Source: Nepenthes gracilis (Eukaryota; Streptophyta; Magnoliopsida; Caryophyllales; Nepenthaceae). Taken from it: a stretch of 64,000 nucleotides of DNA. Under the pieces are notes generated by a model. That model saw only the letters and a program-made list of their open reading frames with translations, was not told where the DNA came from and did not search any database. The stretch spans positions 11,604,923 to 11,668,922 of the forward strand of contig BSYO01000022.1 of assembly GCA_033239525.1 (NCBI GenBank). The letters are read 5' to 3'. Positions 1-12,644 of the stretch are shown piece by piece. Position 1 is the first letter of the stretch, and each line of letters opens with the position of its first letter. The translations under genes and the position numbers were made by a program.

Positions 1-714
1 TTTGGGTTATATATAGGGTAAAATTGAATAGATTGAGCTAATTTTATGATGTTAGAATTTTGTGAATTGAAATATCGAAAAGAGAAAAAAGAATGAAAAA
101 AAAAAAGGGAAAATTGATCCCCCTTTTTTTTTTATAAAATTGAGTAATTTTTTATATTATTTAGAAGCTGCCTAATTTATTGTATAATAAATATATTAGA
201 TTAGAATCAGAATATATATATATAATAAAAATATAGAGATTTCCTTATTTCTAATTTTTATATTATTCTTAATTTTTAATTTTATATTTAACTTTTTATT
301 TTAATATTAATAATATTCTATGCTGAATAATTAGTTTAAGTTGATTATATTATGAGTTATATAGTAATACACATCAAATGTGAAAAATAAAATAATAATA
401 AATATGATAAAGTTAAAAATTATTTATTTATTTTGGAGTTTTTTTAAACATCAAATGTCAACATTTTTTTTTACGTACAATACAATTATTAATTTCTGAA
501 TATAAACTATGAATTTAAAAAAATATTAATAGTTTTATTATTTCTTAAAAATAAGAAATTCATCCAAAAGCCACATTATTCCTTCGGATTTAAACAATTC
601 ATGTAATACCGAACAAATCCCTTATTATTGGCCTTATATCTGTGCACTCAAAGAAATGTTAGCGAGTGGAAGCACGTACAATGCTAAACCGCCATTGAAA
701 ATCCTTTGAAGGCC
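1..714. other. AT-rich 5' flank of the RHON1-like gene
   Basis: Very AT-rich sequence with A and T homopolymers and short TA runs near 213-229. I see no convincing coding region. The last 100 bases or so are less AT-rich and lie directly before the predicted start codon at 715, so they probably contain the 5' UTR and core promoter, but no clear TATA box can be assigned. Confidence 0.5.
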
Positions 715-3700
715 ATGTCTCCAGCTCTTCATCTCACCTCTAATAGAATTCCAGGTATTTTTCTTTATCAATTCGGGCTATTGTTTAACTTGTACGTTCT
801 TTTGACCTAATTCCCATCCTTTCAAAATCTGAAACTTTCATCCATGTGCTAGATAAAGAAGATTGAAATGAGAATGTCTCTCTCTTTCTCAGTGTTGGGT
901 TACTGGGTTTTGTTTTCTTTTTCGATTTTATGGTTAATGGTGCAAATTCGTAGATTTTCTCGGACGAACTCATAAATTTTCCTCATTTTGTCATGAAGGT
1001 CAGGGTTGTCTACTTGTCTTGTTCTTTTTAATAATAAAAAATTGTGTTCGTTCAAGTATGAGACATCTGTGATTTATGGGTCAACTCTCTGGTGGTGTCT
1101 TTTCTTCAAAAGGGTTATTGATTGCTGGTTGGGAAGATTAAGTTTTGCACACCAACTGTTTGTAGAAATGGTACCGTGTTGAGGCATACTTGTGGTTAGA
1201 AATTTTCATTTCCTAGAAGCAATACTATTCAATATATAGTTCCATTCTTGCATATATAGAAGGAAATGGACTGTTGGATCTTTGCTTATCTCAGCTGCCA
1301 ACATGGTCTTACGCCGTTTAGGTTCTATAGAATTTCTTAGTGAATGATTGAGGTGAAATTTTAGAAGCTTACCCTGCCTATTTAACATATTTGGCATCTT
1401 TTGCGTGATGAAGGGATTAGCGACATAATTGGGGAAAATTTTGGTGTATGTGCCCTTACTTGAAAGATGGGTAATATGGAGGTTTTTGTTCTTATATACT
1501 GGCCAAGGACAGTTCAAATGCTAGGTTAGTGTGACGTCTCTTGTGGGTAGAGATTGGTTTTTCTTGAGGGGGCCAGTGCCAAAATGACATAATTGGATTC
1601 CATACCTGATCAAAAGAAGAAAGACCCTTATATATATATATATATATAAAGTAACTTATTTTTGAGTTTAAATTACAAAGCAAAAAAGTGACTAATTTTA
1701 TGAGTCAAAATTGCAAAGGATTTGTTATTACTCAGCTAGTTCTGAGCCTGGGTAGCCTGCTGGTAATAGCTATCCACTTCTATTGCCCGGTACCAGGCCT
1801 TGACCTGCTAACCTCCTCCCTCAGCGTGATCTTTTTTATCATTTTTATTATTTTATTTGCTATTTTCTTTTCCTTTTTTTTTCCTTAATTTCATTCACAC
1901 CCTAAGGATAAATGAAACAGAAAATTCTAGAGTCAGCAAACATTTGTGGAAGCAAGCTAGACGATGCTGGTTGTGTTCGAAGCTTCCCTGCAAGTTTTTA
2001 CTTCTAATCTACTTTTTGAAAGACACGTTTACTGCTTTTACGGTCAAGATTTTTTGTTGTTTTTGGGGGGAGGGTGTGGGGAAGGGGAAATTGATTAGGG
2101 ATCCTACTAGTCTCTTGTACCCCCACCCCGGACAAAATACAAACACACAAAAAGAAAATAAGAAACAAAAGATCTTTGTTGAAAAGCTGGAGCTACTTAA
2201 GTTAATCAGTTCATCATCTCCATTGGAGATTTGGAGCATGTGATTTTCAAGTCAATGCAGGCATTTTCATGTAGTCAAAACATGCCTTGACTCTGATTCA
2301 GGGTTAATGCAGTTATTTTGATTTTCAGAGAATTCTCAAGAACTGAAGATCTTCCATATTTGTCCTAAATGTTTTTGTGAGAGTTCTGTTCCCGGTATTT
2401 AACACTGTTGAATCTGATGAAATTCGTATAAGGCTTTTGAGTGTTAACATTGACACCCCCTTGTTGTTTTTGTAAATGGACCTGGTAATTTGAAGAATCC
2501 TATAAGTTGATTTTGTTTATTTTTAATGTGAACTAAACCCTTGTTATTGATCAATCAAAAGATGAAGAAACAAAGTTTGAAGGGATATATTAATCTTCTG
2601 ACTGTCGATTGACTGAATACATATGGGAAAGATGCTTTCTTTTTCTGCAGATGAGTTTTCCCAATCATAGATTTGATGGTTCTACTGATGTCTGTGTCGC
2701 TGAAACTGTCGAATATTCATAAGTATAAGATTAATGGGTAAAGTCACACTTATATAGATTATGGATAATGATATCTACTATCATTTAGAAATTATTCCTA
2801 TAGAAAATAAGATGATAGACAAATATTTTAGTTGATTCAAACACTTAAAAAGTACACCAAATAAAGCACTTGTGCGGAAATGTGAATTAGTTGTGGTTTG
2901 AGAAAAAGAAAGGAAGAGATAGACCTAGAAAATTGAGTTAGGTGATAAAAAATAGTTTACAGTTACTGGTATTATCGGATGATATTATACTAAATCATGT
3001 TGAATGGTGGAAGTGAAATCATATAGCTAATCTTATGTAATGGAACTTTTTGCAGGTTATGGGCAATCAGAGAGTGGATGTCTTCCTTGCTTGGGAGTTT
3101 ATGGAAAGGCAGCTTGGAAGCCACCTTCCCCTCAAAGTGACTGTAAAACCATTTTCAAAGTGAGGACCGTCTCTGTGAAATGTTCTTCGCGGCTGACTTC
3201 TTTTTCTTGCAAAGCAAGTTCCAATAACCCGAGAAGAAACCCCGAATTCCCGAGGCAAAACAGGCATGGGTTCTCCCGAAACCGAAACAGGCAGAATGAA
3301 GAGAGAGATAGCTCTGAGAACGGCGAAGAATCTGAGCTCTTATCTATGAAAAATGGGCCATTACTTTCCCTGTCTCACAACAATTCTAGACACCAAGCCA
3401 CTGCTGCTCCAGGACCGAGGGAAAGAGAGATCGTTGAACTCTTTCGGAAGGTCCAAGCTCAACTCCGAGAAAGAATGGCCGCCAAGGAAGAGAGAAAGGT
3501 TGACACTTCGAGAGGGCAAAGCAAAGAGAGGGAAACGGTTGATTCTCTCCTCAAGCTTTTGAGGAAGCATTCGATTGAGCATGGAAAAAGGAAAGTCGAT
3601 GAAGGAAGCAGCTCTGCTGATGAAGGCGACAAGAGCAGAAGTTTCTTCAATTCTGATAATATTGCTAGGGATGAGCCCCAAGAACTCGATCCCCGCCACA

Positions 3701-4082
3701 TAGACGTCCACCCTCGAATTTCCGACGGCGATCTCCCATTTCCCAGGTTAGCTATGAACCTGTAATCTCTGCTTCAGAAACTTCTAACTCGGTGTCAAAT
3801 TTGGATCTCAAATCTAATTTTGAGCCTGAGATCGAGGAGCCAGAGCTAGAACCAGAGGTAGAAACCGGTATTGTTGATGGGCATTTATTCGGTGAGATAG
3901 AAGATGAATCTTCGGATGCTGACGATCCTAATGATGGAGAAGAGCAAGAGAATGAACCCAAAGATTTGAATACTATGAAGTTATCCGAGTTAAGGGCACT
4001 CGCAAAAACTCGTGGGGTGAAAGGGTTTTCGAAGATGAAGAAATCTGAGCTTGTTGGGTTGCTTAGTAAAGATTCAGTATGA
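715..4082 (+). CDS. RHON1-like: RHON1-like plastid Rho-N domain RNA-binding protein, two exons, apparent 1-nt frameshift
   Basis: Exon 1 is 715-754, exon 2 is 3056-4082, and the intron (755-3055) has a GTATTT donor and TTTTTGCAG acceptor. The ATG at 715 is chosen because the junction in codon 14 then reads in phase into GYGQSESGCLPCLG. The N-terminus is basic and rich in Ser and Cys, like a chloroplast transit peptide. The middle is charged and low complexity, with a helical stretch REREIVELFRKVQAQLRERM. The C-terminus carries the Rho-N motif MKLSELRALAKTRGVKGFSK near 3975-4034. Known family: Arabidopsis RHON1 and rice BP-73; RHON1 binds plastid RNA, acts with RNase E and affects rbcL transcripts. 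The frame is broken between 3672 and about 3702: upstream sequence reads through to a TAA at 3763-3765, while the family-like segment SNFRRRSPISQVSYEPV (about 3714-3764) and Rho-N domain lie in another frame. The two exons total 1067 nt, one short of a whole number of codons, so a missing base is the simplest explanation. Confidence 0.85.
1629..1648. repeat. (TA)n microsatellite in RHON1-like intron 1
   Basis: About ten TA dinucleotides inside the 2.3 kb first intron of the RHON1-like gene. The rest of that intron shows no gene that I can support. Confidence 0.9.
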
Positions 4083-5067
4083 TGATCCCTTGTTTCATGG
4101 AAGAAGAAAGCTTATTCTGGTCAGATTTCAATTTTGTCTTTGTTAGTTTTTGTGAAAACTGTTGGCTTTGGCCTTTTCAGGGTAGATGTAAAGATGATGA
4201 TTGACTAGTTATTTTCTGTCTGTATTATGAAGTAAAATGTTTATTAATATTTATCGATATTGATCCTTAAATCGTAATATATTTTAATATATTAGTTGAT
4301 ATTTTTTTATTAAGTTATAATTCATAGAAAATGTTTTGCTTCTGATATGTCCAATATTGACATATATTGTTTAATATGTTTCATGTTGATATAGATATAA
4401 TTGATATTAATATTTTTATTCATACATTTTCTTGTCATATATAAACATTGCTTTCTTCATTAGTTTTTCTCTTAATCAACAGAAGCCTGTTTGGATGCTT
4501 TAGGACTGCCTTGGCAGAATTCTCCATGGTTGTCTACCCAAAAGTCGCCGGATATTCAAACTTTGATTATGTTGTGTGGTCGGACACCGGAAAATCAACA
4601 TCAAGATACATTTTTCTATCATATTAAGTGATAGAACTGATTTAATTTAATCTGGGTTTGGATTGGAAAATGACTTCTTTTTTTTTTTTTCCCCATTTTG
4701 AGTTCTCCTTCAATTAGTTATTGCAATAATTGGCAACTGATGTTAATCAAATTTTTGATAAATCATCCGTTTAGACATGCAGCTGCTCACTATTTCTAAA
4801 GTGCTCTCTTGGTTGATGGGCATCATGCACTATGCAATGTGTGCTTGCAAAAAGAAAGATCTAAGTGGACCTTTCATTAGAATTTGGACACAAAGTTTTG
4901 AAATTCTACCCATATGTTAGATAAAAAATTAATAAATGGATCTTATAGAATTCTTAAAAAGATCTTTGATTTAGTCTGAAAACATGTGATTATTCATCTA
5001 TTTCTCACGTTTCTTGTTATTTTAAAATTTTCATCTAAATTGTAACTTTATGAAGGATTTTCTTATC
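4083..5067. other. 3' UTR and spacer between RHON1-like gene and Copia-A
   Basis: AT-rich sequence holding the 3' UTR of the RHON1-like gene in its first 150-200 bases and then spacer up to the Copia-A target site. No ORF, RNA gene or repeat boundary was recognised. Confidence 0.5.
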
Positions 5068-5072
5068 CTTTC

Positions 5073-5807
5073 TGTTGGGGTCACTCCCGAGTGGCATGAT
5101 GTCCGCGGACTCCATTGGAAGAATGGACGAGGACTTTTATTGATGCGTCATGTCCGAGCGATTGCTGAAGGACGAGGACGAGAAGCCTAGAGTTATAGGC
5201 GTTGACTCTATCAATGTAGGCCTGCTGGTGGCCGTTTTTGCAGGTGGGTTGGTCACCCACTGACGATTGGATGTTCTGTGCCGCAACTTTCCAGAATGAC
5301 TGACTGCGTCGACACGGCCCCATCCCGCCGTCGACACGGCAAGCATGCGCCTATCATGCGAGCCTAGGACGTAGGTCCGAGACCTACGTCCAAAGAGGGT
5401 GGGATGGACACGCCACCCTTTGTGTATATAAAGAAGCTTGTTGCCCTCTTTGAAGGGTGCTGGAAGAGTTGGGACATTGTTTGAGTTCTAAGAGCCTTGA
5501 GAGAAGCGTGGGCAAGCTTTGTTGTAAAAATAAGTGAGATACACTTTGAGAGAGGAAGGTTGTACACTTGAGATTGTTTTTTTTCGTTAGAGCTTGAGTA
5601 GCCAACACTTGTAAACAATTCTCTTATAGTACATTTTTCGTAGTTTTTCCCTTGGTTTAAGAAGGGTTTTCCACGTTAAAACTTGTGTGTTCTCTTTTCA
5701 TCTCTATCCTTACTTTCCTTGCCGTCCGAGTGCTTCGCTTTCTGTGTCTTTGTCGGAGAACTCGTCCGCTTCGGTCACCGTGCGATCCGAGTATTTTTTT
5801 TCCAACA
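5073..5807 (+). repeat. 5' LTR of Copia-A
   Basis: 735 bp LTR, TGTTGG to CCAACA. TATATAAA at 5425-5432 is a good TATA box, placing U3 before it and R/U5 after. It matches the LTR at 9800-10517 along its length with small indels; for example, this copy differs around the sequence before AAGCATGCGCC (5340-5352). Confidence 0.93.
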
Positions 5808-5809
5808 AG

Positions 5810-5820
5810 TGGTATCGAGA
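5810..5820 (+). other. Primer-binding site of Copia-A (altered tRNA-iMet type)
   Basis: TGGTATCGAGA starts two bases after the LTR end. The usual copia site complementary to the 3' end of initiator tRNA-Met is TGGTATCAGAG, so this copy has an altered order at CAG/CGA. Confidence 0.8.
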
Positions 5821-5856
5821 GAGAGGTTTGTACGGTGATCTTGTTGTCATTTTGCT

Positions 5857-6620
5857 ATGGAGTACGGAAGCAAAATGCCTTGCTTGAATGGATCCAACTA
5901 TGACAGTTGGCAAAGCAAGATGTCTGACTTGCTATATGTGAAGTCCATGCATAATCCAGTTTTTGCCACAGAAAAGCCGGCGGAAAAAACGGACGAGGCA
6001 TGGGCGCTGGAACACAAGCAAGTGTGCGGTCTTATAAGGCAGTTCGTTGATGACAACGTGCACAACCACGTTCGCAGAGAAACGAATGCTAAGACGCTTT
6101 GGGAAAAGTTGGAGAAGCTTTTCGCTTCTAAGTCTGGGGATAACAAAATTTATCACTTGATGAGGCTGGTGCATATCCGTTACAAGGACGGATAATCTAT
6201 TGCGGACCACCTAAATGAATTTCAGGGCTGTGTGGACCGGTGACCGGCATGGGTATTAAGTTCGAGGATGAGGTGCGGACTCGGCTCCCAGCAACCCTCC
6301 GGACTCATGGGAGACCATGAGGGTCACCATTGCCAATCTGACTCCTAACGGCGTGGTGAGTTTAGAGATGGTCAAAGGAGCTGTCTTTGAACGAGGAGGT
6401 GCGGCGGCGTTCTCGGAGCGACGACCTCTCGGAATCCGAGGTCCTTGTCACGAATCAAGGGAAGAAGCCGAGGACGTGGCCAAAGTCGAAGACAAAGGGC
6501 GGAGTAAGTCACGTTCTCGGTATTAGGATATGGAGTGCCATCACTGTGGCAAGAAGGGCCACATCAAGAAATTTTGTTACAAGTGGAAGCGTGAAAACGC
6601 TGGAGGGATAGGGGCATAAA
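5857..6620 (+). pseudogene. Copia-A gag remnant (capsid-like region plus zinc knuckle)
   Basis: The first part, 5857-6195, is a copia gag start (MEYGSKMPCLNGSNYDSW, then AKTLWEKLEKLFASKSG) and ends at a TAA at 6193-6195 where a codon is expected. Gag-like sequence continues in other frames (MRVTIANLTPNG from 6317, DDLSESEVLVTNQGKKP near 6430). The CCHC zinc knuckle CHHCGKKGHIKKFC is intact at 6536-6577. The breaks make it a pseudogene. Its role in an active element is to form the particle and bind RNA. Confidence 0.85.
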
Positions 6621-9600
6621 GAGACGCGCGGCGAGGAAGAGTCCTCGGTCTCGCCGTCCACGAGGAGGTGACCTCCTTAAGGCATGAAGTCGAAGACTCG
6701 GTGAGCGTGGCCGAGCAAGCCTCGACCGGGTGGTGGATTACGGCGCATCTATCCACGTCACTCCCGTAGAGAGCTGTTCTCCACTTATACTCCTGCGCTC
6801 GGGAGTATTAAAGATGGGCAACTGAGACGCGTCCAAAATTGTTGGACGAGGAGACATTTCCTTGTTAACCAACAACACCTGTGCGCGGGCTGGTTTTAAG
6901 GGACGCCCGACACGTCCCGATATTCGCATGAATATCATTTGGTGGAGATGACTCGACGATGAAGGCTCTGCAGCGTCTTTTGTGACGGCAGATTTCAAGC
7001 TAAAGAAGGGCTCGATGGTGGTTGCCCGAGGAGTAAAAGGCTTCAGGCCTTTACACTATGAACGCCTGCACGAGGTAGCGAGAGGTGAATGCTACGAGGA
7101 GTGTGGAGTCCTCGGGCTGTGGCATAAAAGACTCGGACACATGAGTGTGCGTGGCATGAGTCATCCCGCGAAAAAGGGTCTCATTCAGGAGATGGATGGA
7201 GAAATGCCGAGGACTTGCCCTCACTGCATGACGGGGAAGCAGCGAAGGGTCTCCTTTTCGGGAGACGCATCTTCCAGGAGGTCCAAGGTCTTGGAACTCG
7301 TCCACTCAGATGTGTGTGGGCCTCTACCGGAGAAGTCATTTGGAGGTGCACAATACTTTGTGACCTTCATTGACGATTGTTCAAGGAAGCTGTGGGTGTT
7401 CCCGTTGAAAACCAAGGACCAGGTTGCGGGAACCTTTGAGCAGTTCCATGCGCTTGTTGAGCGAGAAACCGGGAAGAGGCTAAAGGCCGTACGGAGCGAC
7501 AACGACGGTAAGTTCACTGGAACATTTGATGCCTATTGCAAAACTCTTGGCATCAAACATCAGAAGACTCCACCCAAGACGCCGCAGCTGAATGGCGTGG
7601 CTGAGAGGATGAATCGCACCCTGATGGAAAGGGTCGGTGCATGTTGTCCGAGGCAGGGCTTAGGGATCTTTTTGGGCCGAGGCCTTGAAGACGGCCGCCC
7701 ACGTGATCAACCGTCGCCTTGTAAGCCTCGGATGGGGAAGTTCCGAGAGCGAATTTGGACCGGAAGGGAACCGACTTACAACCATCTCGGGACTTTTTAC
7801 CGTAAAGCCTTTGTTCATGTTCAAGAGACGAGAGAACCAAGTTTTGAGCCAAAGACCATGCAATGTGTCTTTACGGGCTATGGCGAGGATGAGTTTGGGT
7901 TGACTGTATGACCCAAAGGAAAAGAAGGCTGATACGGTCTGAGACGTGGTTTTCGTTGAGGACGAGACTATAGAGGACTTTGGGAAAGAGTTAAAGTCTC
8001 TACCCAACACTTCCCAGACGGACAAAGGTGATAGTGTCCGTCCTGTACGTCTTGCGTCCGATGCCAGCGGACCAAGAGTTGTTGCCAACAAGGATCAGGC
8101 GATTCCAGCGCCTCAGGATCAGGTTGAAGATTTGGTGCCTCAAGTGGATGAGGAGGCACTTGTGAGACGGTCGTCCAGGCCGAGACGACCGTCCGTCCGC
8201 CTTTCCAAAGAAGTGAGTATGTCCTCCTCACCGATCTTTGGAGAACAGAGGATTCAGGCGAGGTTATGAGGAGCTCCCAGGAAGGATAAATGGTTTGAGG
8301 CCATGGAAGAGGAAATAGCCTCACTTTATAAGAACCATACCTTTGAGCTAGCCAAGTTGCCTAAGGAAGAAGGCCACGAAGAACAAATGGGTCTTCCGGT
8401 CAAGGCGGCCAGAGGACCCGCGCCCCCGAGACACAAGGCACGACTTGTGGTCGAGGGATTTGGTCAACAAAAGGGTGTTGACTTTGGTGAAATTTTACGC
8501 CGTTGTGAAGATGTCATCGGTCCGTGTAGTGCTCGGACCGGCGGCGTTGGACCTAGAGATTGAGCAATGGATATCCGGACAGACTTTTTCTCCATGGAGA
8601 TCTAGAGGAAGAGATCTACATGGAGCAACCAGATGGTTTTGAAGTCAAAGGAAAGGAGGGACTGGTTTGTCGTTTGAAGAAGAGCTTGTATGGGTGAAAC
8701 AAGCTTCGAGGCAGTGGTATCGGAAGTTCGAGTACAGTATGGTCGACAAGGATACCATAAGACTTCTTCGGACCTTTGTGTCTTTGTGCGTAAGTTCTTG
8801 GAAAACGATTTCGTCATCCTTCTCCTTTATGTGGATGACATGCTGGTGGTCGGACAGAATAGTGCTCGTATCAAGGAGCTGAAGAAGCAACTCGGACAGT
8901 CTTTCGCCATGAAAGACCTCGGACCGGCGAAACAGATTCTGGGGATCAGAATTTCTCGCGACCGAGAGGGCAAGAAGAAAGCTTTGGCTGTGTCGGGAAG
9001 GTTATATTGAAAAGGTGTCAGAGATTGGCATGGAAGGGTCAAGCCTGTCGGCACCCCATTGCCCAACCATTTGTGAGTAAGGCGCAGTGTCCGTCCTCGG
9101 ACACTGAGAAGGCGCGCATGAGTAAGATTCCTTACTCCTCGGCCGTTGGCAGCTTGATGTACGCGGCCGTGTGTACACGGCCGGACATTGCTCATGCGGT
9201 TGGCCTTGTGAGCAGATTCCTCTCAAACCCAGGTATGGAGCATTGGTCAGCGGTGAAGTGGATCTTCAGATATCTACGCGGGACCTCCAAGACGGGTTTG
9301 CGGTTGAAAATGAAAAGCCTCGAACTGATTGCGTACGGACGCAGAGATATGGCGAGGGACGTTAATTCTCGGAAATCAACGTCCAGGATACTTGGTGAAA
9401 TTTGGGAGGGGTTTCTTGGCAGTCAAGTTGCGTAGTGCGTCGCTCTCTCCACGACGGGCGAGTTTATTGCGTGACCGAGGGCACAGTAAAGAGATGCTTT
9501 GGATGAAGAGGTTCGTCAAGAGTTGGGTCTAAGGCATGAGACGTACGAGGTCCTTTGTGATAGTCAAAGTGCCATTCACTTGTGTAAAAACTCCTCATTC

Positions 9601-9756
9601 CATTCTCGGTCAAAACATATTGACATGCGATATCATTGGGTGAGAGATGTTTTGATGATAGGTGACTATCAATTGGGAAAGTTCGGTCGAGGAAGAAAAT
9701 GTCTCAGACATGTTGACCAAGATTTTGCCAAAGGGGAAGCTAGAAGCTTATTGTGA
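6620..9756 (+). pseudogene. Copia-A pol remnant (protease, integrase, reverse transcriptase, RNase H)
   Basis: Protease: a DYGAS motif at 6736-6750 sits where DSGAS/T is expected, so Ser is replaced by Tyr. Integrase (6982-7911) has the zinc-binding part (LWHKRLGH and CPHC), then all three catalytic residues: Asp 7309-7311, Asp 7498-7500 and Glu 7603-7605. The frame is lost after about 7650 and the continuation KTAAHVINRRL appears in another frame at 7685. Reverse transcriptase is in fragments from 8303, with an intact YVDDM at 8828-8842. RNase H ends with DSQSAIHLCKNSSFHSR near 9560-9610. Many 1-2 nt shifts separate these blocks. Confidence 0.88.
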
Positions 9757-9788
9757 CATTGCCGGTCTAACTAACTTCACTCGGTCGT

Positions 9789-9799
9789 GAGGGGAAGTT
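9789..9799 (+). other. Polypurine tract of Copia-A
   Basis: GAGGGGAAGTT directly precedes the 3' LTR, the expected place for the plus-strand primer. Confidence 0.8.
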
Positions 9800-10517
9800 T
9801 GTTAGGGTCACTCCCGAGTGGCATGATGTCCGCGGACTCCATTGGAAGAATGGACGAGGACTTTTGTTGATGCGTCATGTCCGAGCGATTGCTGAAGGAC
9901 GAGGACGAGAAGCCTAGAGTCATAGGCGTTGACTCTATCAACGTAGGCCTGCTGGTGGCCGTTTTTGCAGGTGGGTTGGTCACCCACTCTGATGGATGTT
10001 GCAGCGGCTGCAACTTCCCAAGGACAGCCCGGCCGTCGACACGCGCAAGCATGCACCTGTCATGGTATGGGCCTAGGACGTAGGTCCGGGAGACCTACGT
10101 CCCAAGAGGGTGGGCGACACGCCACCCTTTGTGTATATAAAGAAGCTTGTTACCCTTGCTGAAGGGTGTGCTAGAGTTGGGACATTGTTTGAGTTCTAAG
10201 AGCCTTGAGAGAGCTGTGGGCAAGCTTTGTTGTAAATATAGAAGTGAGATACACTTTGAGAGAGGAAGGTTGTACACTTGAGATTGTTTTCTTTCGTTAG
10301 AGCTTGAGTAGCCAACACTTGTAAACAATTCTCTTATAGTACATTTCTTCGTGGTTTTTTCCTTGGTTTAAGAAGGGTTTTCCACGTTAAAACTTGTGTG
10401 TTTTCTTTTCATCTCTATCCTTACTTTCCTTGCCGTCCAAGTGCTCGCTCTGTGGTGCTGTCGGAGAACTCTGTCCGCTCGGTCACTGTGCAGTCCGAGT
10501 GTTTTTTTTTTCCAACA
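9800..10517 (+). repeat. 3' LTR of Copia-A
   Basis: 718 bp LTR, TGTTAG to CCAACA, with TATATAAA at 10134-10141. It is followed directly by the CTTTC target duplicate (10518-10522). It differs from the 5' LTR mainly by small indels, for example around 10000-10040 and 10441-10470. Confidence 0.93.
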
Positions 10518-10522
10518 CTTTC

Positions 10523-11553
10523 ATCTTATCGAAAAACTCTACCTTATAAAACGAGCCCAGTCTTCATACCCCTAACCACGATATGACAAAGGTCAGACTA
10601 CTCTTATGAGAACAATGGCTGATTCAATCATAAGTCTTTTTAAATCGGCCAACTTTCTCTTAGAAGTTGTTGCCGTGTTAAGTTGGCGATGAATAAAAGA
10701 TAACTCTAATGGCTTGGCTTGAGTTAGGTATGCTTACCAACTTTGTCCAAACATTTTGGATCTAGTTGGAAAGATATTTGGCCAAGATAAAAGAAATGGA
10801 AAGACAACTTATAAAAATTTCGTTAGCGCGGGATAAATATATCAAAGCATCAAAAATAACCAAAGTATTTATAAATGTCAATTTCTTTTGGAAAATATAA
10901 TAAAAATTCAAAAATCATTGACACTATTTTGTAAAACAATGAGAAAGGTCATGGCTTATTCCTTTACAAACACTGAGTATATTGCTTGTAAAAATGCCAC
11001 ATTTCAGTAGTTTTATCTTTATATTATAGAAAGCGTTTTTCTATGGGTTGAACATTATAAATAATAGTGCATAGTTTTTGAGGCTTTCTGTATTATAAGA
11101 CCTTGGAATAGTGAACTATATGTAACATTATTGTCACATTGTATTAATATTATTGTCGTGATTTAAGCCTATAATTTATAAGTTATAGTAAAGAAAATTT
11201 TAACGTTATATCAAGATTTAAATTTTAAACATAAAAATGTTATTTTTTTCAGAGTTTAAAAATCTATTTTTAGTTGATAAAGAAATATTTATCATTTTTT
11301 AGCTTTTTAGTATATATTAAATATTAAAAAAGATTAATATTTTCAACTAGTTATTTATTGACAAGTAAATGTAACATATTCTGGCCACACCAACCTCATT
11401 TTATGATGTACTACAATATTAAAACAAGAGAGCTATTTCATTTGCTAAAATTATAAGTGAAATATTATTAATTTATATATTTATTTGTATTAAAGTTATT
11501 TATTTTGATGTGTAGAGGGAGATACAAGAGGAAGTAAAAAATAAAATAGAGTA
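10523..11553. other. AT-rich spacer between Copia-A and Tat-1
   Basis: About 1 kb without a supported gene. The sequence becomes strongly AT-rich after 11000. No terminal repeats or known domain fragments were recognised. Confidence 0.5.
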
Positions 11554-11558
11554 AAACT

Positions 11559-12574
11559 TTATGGGTAGGCCCATAGCTGGCAGGCTGAATAAGAAAGCGG
11601 CCAAAAATTCAGAAAGGCTCAACGCACGTTAGACGATCAATGCTTCTATTGACCGAAAGTGCTGTAGTAGCAGGCCATGAGAGACAGTGAACCTAATGCG
11701 GGCCAGGCCCAATTTGACAGATAATCTCGTACACGAAAAACAACAATCCTTTCCATAATTACGCGCTTTCCTAAAAGCTGATTTTCTTTAAAAAGGCAAC
11801 AATGGATTCAGTGCCAACGATGGAGTCTAAATAGTCACAAGAGTATGAAAGAAAAGCAGATAATCTAGATATCCGTTACACTATTCAGAAGAAAAAGGAT
11901 CCATCAAATCACGCCCACCAACTCAGATAAAGCCGCCATCGCCAGGCCAAGGATCACGCCACCATAACCAAGGAAGGTGGCTCTCCTACCATCTATATAA
12001 GCTCAGAGTCTCCACTCCGAAAGGAGGCTCTCCAGTACGCTCTCTAACTCACTCTCAAGAGAACATACGCTTTCAGAACACACTTCCTAAGACAAAAAGA
12101 GACTTCCTGATACAGTCTAAACCACGAACGCTTACGGTGCTTAAGCAGAGCTCTCTCTCTCCCTCTATTTGAAAAGCGTTCATCTTCCAATCCCACTCAA
12201 AAGCCTCCAGATTGCGGAGTCTCCTCCGGCTCTCTGAGAACCGTTTCCCAAAGCTTCCACATTTGCGAGACACGGCTTCTACTCGTTCTCTGTGATCAGC
12301 GAGCTGGAACTCATACTCTCAATGGGCCACAGGATCAGCTCTGCTTCTAAAGGCAAACACTCTCGACAAATTTATTCTCTCTCTCTTACTTATAAGTTCA
12401 CATTCCGCAGTTCGAAGGCTTTTTACTAACTTGAGCGTCGGAATGTTTTCGATGGGATAACCTCCCGCCTGCACCTGACCTCTTGTTTTCTATAGTGGTG
12501 TGCAGGATTCGGATTCGGATCTACTCAACCGGGTGAATCCGAATATGTTCGAAATCGGATTCAGGTACGCGTCA
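11559..12574 (+). repeat. 5' LTR of Tat-1
   Basis: 1016 bp, with TATATAA at 11994-12000. Compared with the 3' LTR it lacks about 80 bp around 11630-11660. In that segment the 3' LTR carries two inverted pairs of GGTCAAC/GTTGACC; here only a decayed pair (GATCAAT...ATTGACC) remains. Confidence 0.9.
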
Positions 12575-12590
12575 CTAACGCCGTCTGTGG
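12575..12590 (+). other. Primer-binding site of Tat-1
   Basis: CTAACGCCGTCTGTGG directly after the LTR. It is a slightly altered form of the TTGGCGCCGTCTGTGG seen in Tat-2. I do not assign the tRNA. Confidence 0.75.
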
Positions 12591-12644
12591 AAAGCGCTAC
12601 AAAAAGCCAACCGCATTTCTGAGAAACTCTCTCCAATCAACAAA

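Larger units (their letters stand above)
5073..10517 (+). mobile_element. Copia-A: near-complete but decayed Ty1-copia LTR retrotransposon
   Basis: A 5.4 kb element with two LTRs that begin TGTTG/TGTTA and end CCAACA. It is flanked by a perfect 5-bp target-site duplication CTTTC (5068-5072 and 10518-10522), which fixes both boundaries. The order gag, protease, integrase, reverse transcriptase, RNase H is the copia order. The integrase and RNase H sequences look Tork/Tnt1-like, but that lineage call is an impression. Coding regions are split by many frameshifts and stops, so it cannot make a full polyprotein and would need help in trans to move. Confidence 0.93.

Noticed and set aside
1206..2243. 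Open frames of 60-130 codons on both strands in RHON1-like intron 1
   Set aside because: They lie in an intron, contain TA/T-rich low-complexity sequence and have no recognisable domain.
3747..3776. Short intron GTTAGC...TTCAG to bridge the two RHON1-like frames
   Set aside because: About 30 nt is too short to splice, and it would remove the family-like SYEPV segment. A single-base shift upstream explains the data better.
9877..10162. Plus-strand frames in the Copia-A LTR
   Set aside because: They fall in LTR U3 sequence and change frame between the two LTR copies.
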